Assembly (NCBI GenBank): GCA_963832445.1
Contig: CAWHUM010000010.1
Location: 124,001 to 188,000, forward strand
DNA from: AWTP1-13 sp963832445
GTDB lineage: Bacteria; Pseudomonadota; Alphaproteobacteria; Rhizobiales; Hyphomicrobiaceae
DNA length: 64,000 nt
Direction of reading: 5' to 3'
Shown here: one piece after another, positions 17,733-26,969 of the stretch
Layout of the letters: every line of letters starts with the position of its first letter
How positions within the stretch are numbered: the first letter of the stretch is position 1
Program-made: the position numbers and the translations under genes
Notes under the pieces: generated by a model
The model's input: the letters and a program-made list of their open reading frames with translations, nothing else
What the model was told of the DNA's origin: nothing
Database searches by the model: none

Positions 17733-18374
17733 ATGCGTATGCCGTTCTCGTGGCGCCAGGCCTCGTACCTCGGCGTCAGCTTCCTTGTGCTGCTGGCCGG
17801 AGCCTGCGCCAGTGGCGGCCGAGGCCGCGAAGCCCGCACAACTCCAAAAACCGACGCTCCCGTCAGCCCGCGCGTCATTCCCATGGGCCAGCCGATCCCC
17901 AAGGGTGGCGGTTTCTACAAGGTGGGTGACCCTTATCGCATCGACGGCGTGCAATTTACTCCGGCCGAGAACCTGGCGTACGACCGCACGGGGATCGCTT
18001 CCTTCTACAGCGAAGACTTCCACGGCCGCCGGACCGCCAACGGCGAGATATTCGACATGTGGGCCCTGACAGCCGCCCATCCGACGCTTCCCATGCCGTC
18101 CTACGCCTACGTTACCAACCTCAACAACGGACGCACGCTCCTGGTGCGTATCAACGACCGGGGCCCCTACGCCCACAACCGCGTCGTCGATCTATCGCGC
18201 GCGGCCGCCCGTCTCCTCGGCTTCGAGACGACCGGCACGTCCTACGTTCGCGTCCGCTACGCCGGCCGCGCGCCCCTCAACGGCGACGACCGCTACGAGC
18301 AGCGGTACCTCGCCAGCCAGCACTGGTACCGGCTGGCGGCCTGGAACGGGGCTCCGGTCCCGCGAAGCCGTTGA
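17733..18374 (+). CDS. rlpA: RlpA-family septal-ring lipoprotein (double-psi beta-barrel)
   Basis: Lipoprotein of 213 residues linked in other bacteria to cutting denuded peptidoglycan glycan strands at the septum. The lipobox LAGAC places the lipidated Cys at 25. The double-psi beta-barrel spans about 84-175 with the family segments GIASFYSEDFHGRRTANGE, TAAHPTLPMPS and RINDRGPYAHNRVVDLSRAA, including the conserved catalytic-type Asp and His. There is no SPOR domain at the C-terminus, unlike E. coli RlpA. The D,D-carboxypeptidase gene begins about 60 bases downstream, so the two may be co-expressed. Lytic activity was not tested by anything here. Confidence 0.9.
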   Translation: MRMPFSWRQASYLGVSFLVLLAGACASGGRGREARTTPKTDAPVSPRVIPMGQPIPKGGGFYKVGDPYRIDGVQFTPAENLAYDRTGIASFYSEDFHGRRTANGEIFDMWALTAAHPTLPMPSYAYVTNLNNGRTLLVRINDRGPYAHNRVVDLSRAAARLLGFETTGTSYVRVRYAGRAPLNGDDRYEQRYLASQHWYRLAAWNGAPVPRSR

Positions 18375-18432
18375 CTTGCCCGCTCGGCCGATCCGATAGT
18401 CCGCCAGGCCCCCACCGGTCGGGAACGTGACG

Positions 18433-19635
18433 ATGCCTTGCTCCGCCTCGCGCCGGCTGTCGCAGCTTGTTTCGCGCATCGCTGCCGCCCTGCTCGTTGC
18501 CTATGGCGCGCTGGTGTCCGGCATCGCCCCTGCCATGGCGCAGAGCGCGGACGTCATGATCAAGTCTCCGCAGGCCATTCTTATCGATGCCGACTCCGGC
18601 GGGGTCTTGTTTCAGCGCAACGCCGACGACCTGGTATCGCCGGCCAGCATGAGCAAGCTGATGCTGCTCATCTTGCTGTTCAACGCTCTGAGGGCCGGAG
18701 AAATCACGCTCGACACCGACGTGGTGATGAGTTTGCATGCCTGGCGCACGGGCGGCGCTCCCTCGAGGGGCTCGGCCATGTTCGTGCCGCTCAACAAGAC
18801 CGCCAAGGTGGACGAGCTGCTCAAGGGCATCGTCGTGCAGTCGGGCAACGACGCAGCGATCGCCATTGCCGAGAAGCTCTCCGGCAGCGAAACTGCCTTC
18901 GCTGACGCAATGACCGAAGAGGCGCGGCGCCTCGGTTTCAAGAAATCGGTTTTCCGCAACGCCACCGGGCTCTACGACCCGGAGCATTTGACCACCGTGC
19001 GCGAGCTTGCCCTGATGGCGCGCATCATCATCCGAGACTACCCCGAGTTCTATCCGCTGTTTGCGCAGCGCGAGTTCCAATACCGCCACCACAAGTTCGC
19101 CAATCGCAATCCGCTGCTCGGCGTGGTGACGGGCGTCGACGGCCTCAAGACCGGCTACATAAAGGAGGCGGGCTATGGCATCGTCGCCTCGGCCAAGATC
19201 GACCCCCGGCGCCTGATCCTGGCCATCAACGGAGCCGCCACCCCGGAGGAGCGCAAGGACGATGCGCGCCGCCTGTTCGACTGGGGGTTCAAGAGCTTCT
19301 CCGAGGTCAAGCTGTTCGAGGTTGGGGAGGTCGTGGGGCACGCCCGGGTGTGGGGCGGCGAGCGCATGTACATGCCACTCACCGGCAACGGCGGCGTACA
19401 TATCGTGCTGCCGCGCTACCCGGCGAACCAGAAGCTCTCGGCCCGCATCCTCTATCGGGGCCCTCTCAAGCCTCCCATCAAGAAGGGCGAGCAGGTGGCG
19501 ACCTTGCGGGTCACCACCTCCACCGACGCCAGCAACGAGGTGCCCCTTTTCGCGGCCGAGGACGTTGGCCGGGGGGGCTTCATGCGCCGCGGGCTTGACT
19601 CAATCGTCTATTTCGCTACGCGCTGGATGCGCTAG
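18433..19635 (+). CDS. D-alanyl-D-alanine carboxypeptidase (DacA/DacC family PBP5/6-like)
   Basis: Periplasmic low-molecular-weight penicillin-binding protein that trims the terminal D-Ala from peptidoglycan stem peptides. The product has 400 residues. A signal peptide ends near AMAQ (residue 37). The active-site triad is complete: SMSK (Ser72, Lys75), SGN (137-139) and KTG (239-241). The C-terminal part (PVFAAED region and a final amphipathic helix, LDSIVYFATRWMR) matches the membrane-anchoring helix of PBP5-type enzymes. ATG 18433 is chosen over GTG 18427 because GGGA (18421-18424) is at proper spacing. tmk follows after about 60 bases. Confidence 0.92.
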   Translation: MPCSASRRLSQLVSRIAAALLVAYGALVSGIAPAMAQSADVMIKSPQAILIDADSGGVLFQRNADDLVSPASMSKLMLLILLFNALRAGEITLDTDVVMSLHAWRTGGAPSRGSAMFVPLNKTAKVDELLKGIVVQSGNDAAIAIAEKLSGSETAFADAMTEEARRLGFKKSVFRNATGLYDPEHLTTVRELALMARIIIRDYPEFYPLFAQREFQYRHHKFANRNPLLGVVTGVDGLKTGYIKEAGYGIVASAKIDPRRLILAINGAATPEERKDDARRLFDWGFKSFSEVKLFEVGEVVGHARVWGGERMYMPLTGNGGVHIVLPRYPANQKLSARILYRGPLKPPIKKGEQVATLRVTTSTDASNEVPLFAAEDVGRGGFMRRGLDSIVYFATRWMR

Positions 19636-19694
19636 CGTGTTCGCAAATGGGAAGGGCCGCCAGGCGCTTGGCGCAAGCCTAGCCGGCAGGTGTC

Positions 19695-20348
19695 ATGCCA
19701 ACGGGTCAATTCATCACCTTCGAGGGCGGCGAGGGCTCCGGAAAATCGACGCAAGCCCGCTTGCTGGCCGAAACCCTGCGCGCCAAGGGGATCGACGGGG
19801 TCCTGACCCGCGAGCCGGGAGGCTCGGCGTTCGCCGAGCAGGTGCGTAGTCTCATCCTCGATCCGGCAACGGCCCCGCATTCGGCCCTCTCGGAGGCGCT
19901 GCTGTTCTACGCTGCGCGCGCCGATCACCTGGACCGGGTGATCCGCCCGGCACTGGTCGCCGGCCGCTGGGTAGTCTCCGACCGGTTTTCCAATTCCACC
20001 CGCGTCTATCAGGTCGAGGCCGGAGGACTGCCGCTCGACGTCTTCAAGGCCTTCGAGCTCATCGTCGTGAAGCTCACCTACCCCGACCTCACCTTCATAT
20101 TGGATGTACCGCCCGAGGTCGGTCTCAGCCGCGCCACTACGCGCCGTCTTGCCCAGGCGCTATCCGGCGAGGACGCCTACGAGAAGCGCGATCTTGCCTA
20201 CCACACGCGCCTGCGGGAGGGCTTCCTTGCCGTTGCCAAGGCAGAGCCGCGCCGCTGCCACGTACTCGATGCCACGCAGCCCGAGGCAGCGATTGCGGCT
20301 GAGGTGCTGGCGCAGGTCGAGCGCCTCATCCCGCAGGATCAGCGCTGA
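19695..20348 (+). CDS. tmk: Thymidylate kinase
   Basis: Phosphorylates dTMP to dTDP for DNA synthesis. The 217-residue protein starts with the P-loop GGEGSGKST (11-19) and has the dTMP-binding DR(Y/F) motif (VVSDRFSNSTRVYQ) and LTREPGGS, which are typical of bacterial Tmk. Length is normal. The stop overlaps the holB start in TGATG, so translation is coupled. Confidence 0.96.
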   Translation: MPTGQFITFEGGEGSGKSTQARLLAETLRAKGIDGVLTREPGGSAFAEQVRSLILDPATAPHSALSEALLFYAARADHLDRVIRPALVAGRWVVSDRFSNSTRVYQVEAGGLPLDVFKAFELIVVKLTYPDLTFILDVPPEVGLSRATTRRLAQALSGEDAYEKRDLAYHTRLREGFLAVAKAEPRRCHVLDATQPEAAIAAEVLAQVERLIPQDQR

Positions 20349-21466
20349 TGGCGCGGGCTCCCGCTGCCCAGGAGATCGAAGCACTGCCCGAGGCTGATCG
20401 CCTCGAAGGCTTCCCACACCCGCGCGAGACCCGCCGTCTCCATGGCCACGAGGCCGCAGAGCAGGGACTTGCGCAAGCCTTCGCCGATGGGCGTATGCAT
20501 CACGCTTGGCTTTTTGCCGGACGGTCCGGCATCGGCAAGGCTACGCTCTCCTATCGCTTGGCGCGGCATGTGCTGGCCAAGCCCGAAGAGCGCGATCCTG
20601 ACCGGCGCACCCTGGAGGTGCCGCTGGACAGCACCGCGGTGCGGCAGGTGGATGCGCTCTCGCATCCGGGACTGCTGGTGTTGCGGCGACCTTACGATAC
20701 GAAGGCCAAGCGCTTCGCCACCAGCATCCCTGTCGATGAGGTGCGCAGGCTCAAGTCGTTCCTCGGGCTGACCGCCGGTGAGCAGGCTTGGCGCGTCGTG
20801 GTTGTCGACAGCGCCGACGATCTCAATCCCAACGCGGCGAATGCGCTCCTCAAGTCGCTCGAGGAGCCGCCGAAGCGGGCCCTCTTCTTGCTGATCTCGT
20901 CCGAACCGAGCCGTCTGCTCCCGACCATCCGATCGCGCTGCCGCCGCCTCGACTTGCTGCCGCTGGCTGGCGAGCCGCTCCGGCATGCCGCGCAAGCGGC
21001 TCTGGCGGCTTCCGACATCGACCCGCCGCAAGCTGCGCAATGGAATGAGCTCGAGCGGCTGGCTGGGGGAAGTGTGCGTCGCGCCTTGCAGCTGGCTGCC
21101 GGTGGGCTCGAGATGAACGGGCGGGTGGAGGGCATACTCACGCAACTGCCCAAGGTGGATTGGTCGGCGGTTCACACCCTGGCGGACGCCCTCAGCTTCG
21201 GCGCCCACGAGCAGCGCTACGAGGCGTTCTTCGATCTTCTGCTCGACAAGGTGGCGCGGCTGGCGCGGGCTCGTGCCACCGGCGAGGGCGAACCAAGCGA
21301 GGTAGCGCTGGCAAAGCGCCTGATCGCGGATGGCTGTCTGCCCAAATGGGCGGCCCTGTGGGAGGCCGTGCTGCGCGACAAGGCTGCGGTCGAGGAGCTG
21401 AATCTCGACCGCAAGGCGCTCATTCTGCGGGCGCTCTCGCGGCTGGAGGCTGCAGCAAGAGGTTGA
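20348..21466 (+). CDS. holB: DNA polymerase III subunit delta-prime
   Basis: Clamp-loader subunit of the replicative polymerase, 372 residues. It has an AAA+ core with a degenerate P-loop (GRSGIGKAT) and NALLKSLEEPPKRALFLLIS, the sensor region of DnaX/HolB proteins. A helical C-terminal collar domain follows. The zinc-binding cysteines found in many delta-prime or DnaX proteins are not evident. It overlaps tmk by one base, as is common in this order. Confidence 0.94.
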   Translation: MARAPAAQEIEALPEADRLEGFPHPRETRRLHGHEAAEQGLAQAFADGRMHHAWLFAGRSGIGKATLSYRLARHVLAKPEERDPDRRTLEVPLDSTAVRQVDALSHPGLLVLRRPYDTKAKRFATSIPVDEVRRLKSFLGLTAGEQAWRVVVVDSADDLNPNAANALLKSLEEPPKRALFLLISSEPSRLLPTIRSRCRRLDLLPLAGEPLRHAAQAALAASDIDPPQAAQWNELERLAGGSVRRALQLAAGGLEMNGRVEGILTQLPKVDWSAVHTLADALSFGAHEQRYEAFFDLLLDKVARLARARATGEGEPSEVALAKRLIADGCLPKWAALWEAVLRDKAAVEELNLDRKALILRALSRLEAAARG

Positions 21467-21606
21467 ACACGGTACAACCAGCCTGGGACAGCCAACTCTC
21501 TGGTGAAGCGCGAGCTTTCGATGCTGCGGTGCCACAAAAGCGACACATGAGACCGATTGACAGCCCCATCGCGGGACTGCCCGCACGCTAGTACGGGGTA
21601 TGCAAC

Positions 21607-21996
21607 ATGCGTCATGTGAAAATGCTGGCTGCGGCCATTGCGGTCGCGGCCGGAACGGGGTTTGCGAGCGCCTCCAATGACGGAGTGATGGACAACGGGG
21701 CACTGCGCAAGGCGGTTGCCGGCAAGACAGTGCACCTTGCGACGCCGCTGGGCGGCCTGCCGATCAACTACCGCGCCGACGGCACCATGTGGGGCAAGGC
21801 CGGTAGCCTGGCCGCATACACGGGCTCCGAGCGCGATCGCGGCCGTTGGTGGGTGGTCGCCGACAAGCTGTGTCAACGGTGGAATACCTGGCTCGGCGGC
21901 CGGGCCTATTGCTTCACGCTGCGCCAGCAGGGGGCTGGAAGGGTGCACTGGGTACGCAACGACGGCCTGAGCGGCGTGGCAACGATCTTGCGCTGA
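21607..21996 (+). CDS. Small exported protein of unknown function (possibly DUF995-like)
   Basis: Product of 129 residues with a signal peptide (about 1-23, ending SASA). The mature part contains GKTVHLATPLGGLPINYRADGTMWG, and further on RGRWWVVADKLCQRW and GRAYCFTLRQQG. The two cysteines are likely disulfide-bonded. The pattern (hydrophobic turn, adenine-rich Gly-Thr turn, Trp, Cys, Cys) recalls short DUF995-type proteins of rhizobia, but I cannot confirm family membership without a profile search. It sits alone between holB and metG, about 140 bases after holB. Confidence 0.6.
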   Translation: MRHVKMLAAAIAVAAGTGFASASNDGVMDNGALRKAVAGKTVHLATPLGGLPINYRADGTMWGKAGSLAAYTGSERDRGRWWVVADKLCQRWNTWLGGRAYCFTLRQQGAGRVHWVRNDGLSGVATILR

Positions 21997-22312
21997 GCCA
22001 ATAGCCGTGGCGAGGTGGTTCTGCTGCGCGCAATCACCTCGCTCCACCGCTGTCATCCTCGGGCCTGGAGGCCCGCTGGCGTGGTAGTTCGGGTCCGGGA
22101 CACTAGCGCGCTAAGGGCTTTCGTGATACTGAGCGCCCCTTGGCTCCAGCCATCTCGAAGCGATGAACCTCGACGCCCGCATTTTCCGTTCCCCCTCGCC
22201 AGGCGCGGCCCCCCGGGTCGGCGCCGCTCAAATGCGCTGATCGCTTCTGCCGCTTCGACCTGGAGCGGCCGTTTTCGCTTCACGGATCAGCCAACGAACG
22301 GAACCTGCCACC
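21997..22312. other. Intergenic region upstream of metG
   Basis: About 316 bases with no supported gene. The plus-strand frame at 22015-22392 runs into metG in another frame and has no ribosome site. I saw no T-box or other recognisable riboswitch; such elements would be unexpected in this group. Confidence 0.5.
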
Positions 22313-23926
22313 ATGAGCGGGCAACAGAAATTCTACATCACCACGGCCATTTCCTATCCCAACGGTGCGCCGCACGTCGGTCACGCCTATGAGGCGATCG
22401 CAACCGATGCCATCGCTCGCTTCGAGCGCCTCGACGGCAAGGATGTGTTCTTCCTGACGGGCACCGACGAGCACGGCCTCAAGATGAAGCAGACAGCGCA
22501 GAAGGAGGGTCTCGTTCCGCGCGCGCTGGCCGACCGCAACTCCGCGCGCTTTCGCGAGATGGCAGCGGCGCTGCACCTCTCCAACGACGATTTCATCCGC
22601 ACCACCGAGGAGAGGCACTACAGATCGTCGCAGGAGATCTGGCGGCGCATGGCGCAGGCCAACAACGGCGACATCTTCCTCAGGAAATACGCCGGCTGGT
22701 ACTCGGTGCGCGACGAGGCGTTCTATGCAGAGAAGGAGACCACGCTCGGGGTCGACGGCGTGCGCCTCGGCCCGCAGGGCACGCCCGTCGAGTGGTTCGA
22801 GGAGGAGACTTTTTTCTTCCGCCTCTCCGCCTACCAGGACAGGCTGCTTACCCATTACGAGCAGAACCCCGACTTCATCCTGCCGCGCGAGCGCAGGAAT
22901 GAGGTCGTGAGCTTCGTCAAGGGCGGGCTTGAGGACCTCTCCGTGTCGCGCACCACGCTCGACTGGGGCATTCGCGTGCCGGGCGCCCCTGATCACGTCA
23001 TGTACGTGTGGGTCGATGCGCTCACCAACTACATCACTGCAGCCGGCTTTCCCGACGCCAAGCATCCGCGCTGGCGTTACTGGCCGGCCGATGTGCACGT
23101 GATTGGCAAGGACATAGTGCGCTTCCACGCCGTCTACTGGCCGGCGTTCCTGATGTCGGCGGGCATCGAGCTGCCCAAGCGCATCTTCAGCCACGGCTTC
23201 GTGCTGAACCGCGGCGAGAAGATGTCGAAGTCGGTCGGCAACGTGGTCGATCCCTTCGATCTGGTAGAGGCCTACGGCGTCGACCAGGTGCGCTACTTCT
23301 TCCTGCGCGAGGTCGTGTTCGGTCAGGACGGTAACTACAACCACGAGGCCATCGTCAACCGCATCAACGCGGACTTGGCGAATGACCTCGGCAACCTGGC
23401 GCAGCGCTCTCTGTCGATGATCGCCAGGAACTGCGACGGCAAGGTCCCCGAGCCCGGGGCGCTCACAGACGCCGACAAGGCGATCCTGGCTGCGGCCGAT
23501 GCCCTGTATGGCAAGGCCCGCGAGGCCATGGACCGGCAGGCGATCAAACAGTACCTGGATGCCGTGTGGGGCGTGGTGGCCGACGCCAACCGCTACTTCG
23601 CGGGCGAGGAGCCGTGGGCCAAGCGCAAGACGGACCTCAAGCGCATGGAGACCATCCTCTACGTAACGGCCGAGGTGGTGCGGCAGGTGGCGATCCTGGC
23701 ACAGCCGGCAACGCCCATCGGCGCGGCCAGGCTACTCGATGCGCTGGGGCAGGGACCCGATGCCCGTAGCTTCGCGGCGCTGGGCGAGGCGGGGCGGCTC
23801 AAGCCCGGCACGGCCATCCCGCCGCCCGCTGGCGCCTTCCCGCGCTACGTCGACCCCGCGGACGCTGCGGCCCCCGAGCCTGAGCCCAAAGCGAAGGGAA
23901 AGGGTAAGTCGAAGGGCAAGAGTTGA
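22313..23926 (+). CDS. metG: Methionyl-tRNA synthetase
   Basis: Charges tRNA-Met. The 537-residue enzyme has the class I signatures PHVGH (residues 20-24, HIGH-type) and GEKMSKSVGN near residue 300. No zinc-binding cysteine pairs are seen in the connective region, so it belongs to the metal-free subgroup. A Lys-rich low-complexity tail (KAKGKGKSKGKS) closes the protein; no C-terminal tRNA-binding EMAP domain is present. The stop overlaps the tatD start in TGATG. Confidence 0.96.
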   Translation: MSGQQKFYITTAISYPNGAPHVGHAYEAIATDAIARFERLDGKDVFFLTGTDEHGLKMKQTAQKEGLVPRALADRNSARFREMAAALHLSNDDFIRTTEERHYRSSQEIWRRMAQANNGDIFLRKYAGWYSVRDEAFYAEKETTLGVDGVRLGPQGTPVEWFEEETFFFRLSAYQDRLLTHYEQNPDFILPRERRNEVVSFVKGGLEDLSVSRTTLDWGIRVPGAPDHVMYVWVDALTNYITAAGFPDAKHPRWRYWPADVHVIGKDIVRFHAVYWPAFLMSAGIELPKRIFSHGFVLNRGEKMSKSVGNVVDPFDLVEAYGVDQVRYFFLREVVFGQDGNYNHEAIVNRINADLANDLGNLAQRSLSMIARNCDGKVPEPGALTDADKAILAAADALYGKAREAMDRQAIKQYLDAVWGVVADANRYFAGEEPWAKRKTDLKRMETILYVTAEVVRQVAILAQPATPIGAARLLDALGQGPDARSFAALGEAGRLKPGTAIPPPAGAFPRYVDPADAAAPEPEPKAKGKGKSKGKS

Positions 23927-24717
23927 TGCTGGTCGATCACCACTGCCATCTAGACTTTCCCGATTTCGCGCCAGAGCTCGACGCCGTGGTCCGCCGCGCC
24001 GAGGCGGCTGGGGTGGGGCTGATGGTCTCCATCTCCACACGTGTGCGCCGCTTCGAGGCGCTGCTCGCCATCGCCGAGACGCACGATAACGTCTTCTGCT
24101 CCGTCGGCACGCATCCGCACTACGCGCACGAGGAGCTGGACGTCTCCGTAGACGAGATCGTGCGCCTCTGCGAGCACCCGAAGGTGGTGGCGATCGGCGA
24201 GGCGGGGCTCGACTACTTCTACGACAACAGTCCGCGGGCGGCCCAGGAGGAGGGGTTCCGCAACCACATCGCCGCCGCACGCGAGACCCAGCTGCCGCTC
24301 GTCATCCACGCCCGCGAGGCTGACGCCGATGTTGCCGCGATCCTGGAAGAGGAGATGCAGCATGGCTGGTTCCCGGCGGTGCTGCATTGCTTCACCGGCG
24401 GACCCGAGCTCGCGCGGCGCGGCCTGGAGCTTGGCCTCTACGTCTCGTTCTCCGGCATTCTGACCTTCAAGAAGTCCGACGAGCTGCGCGACATCGCCCG
24501 GGCGGTGCCGCTCGACCGTCTGCTGGTGGAGACCGACGCGCCCTATCTGGCGCCCGGCAAGCATCGCGGCAAGCGAAACGAGCCAGCCTTCGTGGTCGAG
24601 ACCGCCGCCGAGCTGGCACGCGTCAAGGGGCTGGCGCCGGACGAGCTCGCCCAAATCACCACCGACAACTTCTTCCGTCTCTACAACAGGACGCCCCGCC
24701 CGGTGGTCACCCCATGA
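23926..24717 (+). CDS. tatD: TatD-family metal-dependent hydrolase (DNase)
   Basis: Amidohydrolase-fold nuclease of 263 residues linked to DNA or RNA quality control. The N-terminal metal ligands are HCH (His6, His8). AIGEAGLDYFYDNSPR has the conserved Glu, and VIHAREAD, VLHCFTGG and VETDAPYLAPGKHRGKRNEP provide the other family motifs. ATG 23926 overlaps the metG stop. It overlaps the MBL gene by four bases (ATGA), so metG, tatD and the MBL hydrolase form one unit. Confidence 0.94.
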   Translation: MLVDHHCHLDFPDFAPELDAVVRRAEAAGVGLMVSISTRVRRFEALLAIAETHDNVFCSVGTHPHYAHEELDVSVDEIVRLCEHPKVVAIGEAGLDYFYDNSPRAAQEEGFRNHIAAARETQLPLVIHAREADADVAAILEEEMQHGWFPAVLHCFTGGPELARRGLELGLYVSFSGILTFKKSDELRDIARAVPLDRLLVETDAPYLAPGKHRGKRNEPAFVVETAAELARVKGLAPDELAQITTDNFFRLYNRTPRPVVTP

Positions 24718-25514
24718 GCCTCAAGTTCACCCTGCTCGGCACGGGCTCTTCGGGCGGTGTACCGCGCGTTGGACGGGTGTGGGGGGCCTGCGACCCCGCC
24801 AACCCCAAGAACCGCCGGCGCCGCTGCGCGCTGCTGGTCGACCGCCTCGCAAGCAGCGGCCGCACCACGGTGCTGGTGGACGCGCCGACCGATTTGCGCG
24901 AGCAGCTGCTCGACGTCGGAGTGGAAACGCTGGATGGCGTGCTGTTCACGCACGACCATGCCGACCACACGCACGGCATCGACGATCTGCGCGGCGTGTT
25001 CTTCAATATGCGGCGGCGTGTTCCCGTGTGGGCCGACGCGGCTACCCGCCGAACGCTCGAGAACCGCTTCGACTATTGCTTCGCCCAGAAGCCCGGATCG
25101 ATCTATCCCGCCATACTGCAGGCGCACGACATCGATCCGCCGCAGCCCCTGCGCATCCAGGGTGCAGGCGGAGTGATCGAGGCCGTGCCGATTGTGCAGG
25201 AGCACGGCGATGCCCCATCGCTGGGCTTCCGTTTCGGCAACGTCGCCTATTCGCCCGATGTCGGCGGCATCCCTGAAAGCTCGATTCCGCTGCTACAGGG
25301 GCTCGATCTGTGGATCGTCGACGCGCTGCGCCCGGTTCCCCACCCGAGCCATTTCTCTGTCAAGCAGGCACTCGACTGGATCGAGCGGCTCGGCGTCAAA
25401 CGCGCTGTTCTGACCCACATGACTGTGGAGCTCGACTACGAGGCCCTGCGCCGTCAGCTGCCGCCCCACGTCGAGCCGGGTTACGACGGCATGGTGGTGG
25501 AGGTTGCGCAGTAG
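24714..25514 (+). CDS. Metallo-beta-lactamase-fold hydrolase (PhnP/RNase Z-like group)
   Basis: Metal-dependent hydrolase of 266 residues, probably a phosphodiesterase. The HXHXDH motif is His80, His82, Asp84, His85 in LFTHDHADHTHG. Further ligands occur in VQEHGD, SPDVGG and LTHM. The N-terminal GTGSSGGVPRVG is typical of the PhnP-like branch, where it helps bind cyclic phosphate. The gene is not next to phn genes; its position after tatD is a common arrangement in Hyphomicrobiales. Substrate unknown. Confidence 0.88.
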   Translation: MSLKFTLLGTGSSGGVPRVGRVWGACDPANPKNRRRRCALLVDRLASSGRTTVLVDAPTDLREQLLDVGVETLDGVLFTHDHADHTHGIDDLRGVFFNMRRRVPVWADAATRRTLENRFDYCFAQKPGSIYPAILQAHDIDPPQPLRIQGAGGVIEAVPIVQEHGDAPSLGFRFGNVAYSPDVGGIPESSIPLLQGLDLWIVDALRPVPHPSHFSVKQALDWIERLGVKRAVLTHMTVELDYEALRRQLPPHVEPGYDGMVVEVAQ

Positions 25515-25586
25515 TGGAAGCCGCGCTTTCTCCTGAGCGCCCGGGCGAAAGTTCTGGCCTGTCTCGCACCGGCGGCTCAGCAGGCG

Positions 25587-25940
25587 CTACCCGGAGTCTG
25601 AAAGCTTGTCTCGCCTCCCCCGTCGGAAGCTGGGAAGGGGAAGTCCGGCGACCCACAGCCCGGCCCACACAATTACGAAAAGAAATCCTGGAGGGATCAC
25701 TGCATACAGCAAGAACTTTGCGAGGTGCTCCCTTTCGGGGCTTGATGTGCGAACGCTGATGTGTCCTTTCATTGGTTGGCCGGACATGCGTGCGTAGTCG
25801 GCATCTCCCCAAAGCATTTGCCGATCGTGCCCCGAAGGCTCCGGCCACGTTTGCACCAGCATGAGGCTCGCCACGGCCAGCCAAACGACGGCGACAACGG
25901 CCCAAGCACCAAGCAGCCAGCGAGACCACGCGATCTCCAT
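25587..25940 (-). CDS. Small membrane protein of unknown function
   Basis: Product of 117 residues with two clear transmembrane helices, LGAWAVVAVVWLAVASLMLV near the N-terminus and AVIPPGFLFVIVWAGLWVAG near residue 85. The loop between them is polar and probably periplasmic. The frame extends upstream to 26012, but the extra residues are Arg/Cys-rich and not membrane-like; ATG 25940 begins immediately before the first helix. It is placed between the MBL hydrolase and the SDR, alone on the minus strand. Confidence 0.6.
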   Translation of the reverse strand: MEIAWSRWLLGAWAVVAVVWLAVASLMLVQTWPEPSGHDRQMLWGDADYARMSGQPMKGHISVRTSSPEREHLAKFLLYAVIPPGFLFVIVWAGLWVAGLPLPSFRRGRRDKLSDSG

Positions 25941-26113
25941 AGAATGCAACCCGATTTGGAGATTTCGGGCGCCCACCGTTGCGCGTCGGGCGCACGCCGG
26001 CCATCGGCACAAACACTGAATTTATCGCGCCGGCCTCGTTCACGTCGGCCGCATTGGCGCAAGGAGGATTGCGCAATCATCGTCGCGGCCAGCGCACGCT
26101 GCAGCTCGCGCAA

Positions 26114-26842
26114 TTAGCGGATTTCGCCCGTCTTCAGATCGAACACACGCCCGTTGTCGGTGCAGGAAGGCTCAGCCAGCCGCACGAACGTGGGCGTGAT
26201 CGACTCGGGCGTCTTGAGCGACGCTGGGTTCTCGCCAGGAAAGGCCTTGGCACGCATCTTGGTTCGGGTCGGACCTGGATTGATGAGATTGACGCGCACC
26301 GGTGTATTCTCGACCTCGTGTGCGTAGGTGACGACGAGCGCCTCGAGCCCCGCCTTGGAGACGGCATAGGGACCCCAGTAGGCGGGCCGGCTGACCGCAG
26401 CGCCCGAGGAGACGAAGATGGCGCGGCCGGCGTCCGAGCGGCGCAGCAGCGGGTCGAGCGTGCGGATGAGTCGCCAGTTGGCCGTCAGGTTGACGCTCAG
26501 CACCTCGTCCCAGGCGTCGGCGGTCACGTGGCCCAAGGGTGACAATGGCCCAAGGATGCCCCCGTTGCCCACCAGGATGTCGAGCTTCTGCCAGCGCTGG
26601 TAGAGGGTGGGGCCCAGCGCGTCGATCTTGTCGTGGTTCTTGAGGTCGAGCGTGAGAAGGGTGGCATTGCCCCCGAGCGCTCGCACCTCGTCGTCCAGTT
26701 CCTCGAGCGCTCCGGTAGTCCGGCCGACCAGGATGAGGTGCGCACCCTCCTTGGCGTACGCCAGGGCGACGGCGCGGCCGATGCCGCGGGTGGCTCCCGT
26801 AATGAGCGCGAGGCGGCCGGCGAGGCGGGGGGGAGGGCTCAT
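26114..26842 (-). CDS. SDR-family NAD(P)-dependent oxidoreductase
   Basis: Rossmann-fold dehydrogenase of 242 residues. The cofactor motif TGATRGIG begins near residue 15, and the catalytic YAVSK (Tyr-X3-Lys) lies near 160, after SSGAAV. The stretch that is usually NNAG reads GNGG (VGNGGILGP). Substrate cannot be inferred. It lies about 130 bases downstream of purF on the same strand, a frequent but not functionally explained neighbour in this order. Confidence 0.85.
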   Translation of the reverse strand: MSPPPRLAGRLALITGATRGIGRAVALAYAKEGAHLILVGRTTGALEELDDEVRALGGNATLLTLDLKNHDKIDALGPTLYQRWQKLDILVGNGGILGPLSPLGHVTADAWDEVLSVNLTANWRLIRTLDPLLRRSDAGRAIFVSSGAAVSRPAYWGPYAVSKAGLEALVVTYAHEVENTPVRVNLINPGPTRTKMRAKAFPGENPASLKTPESITPTFVRLAEPSCTDNGRVFDLKTGEIR

Positions 26843-26969
26843 GGCCGCTACTGCTAGCCCCCGTCACGCGGGCCTGGCAAGGGCCGAAACCGGAGCGGTG
26901 TTCAGTTACCTCGCAGGCTGCGACCGCAGTGGAGGGCAGCTGGTAAGCGTGGGACAGCCCCGCAGCGAC

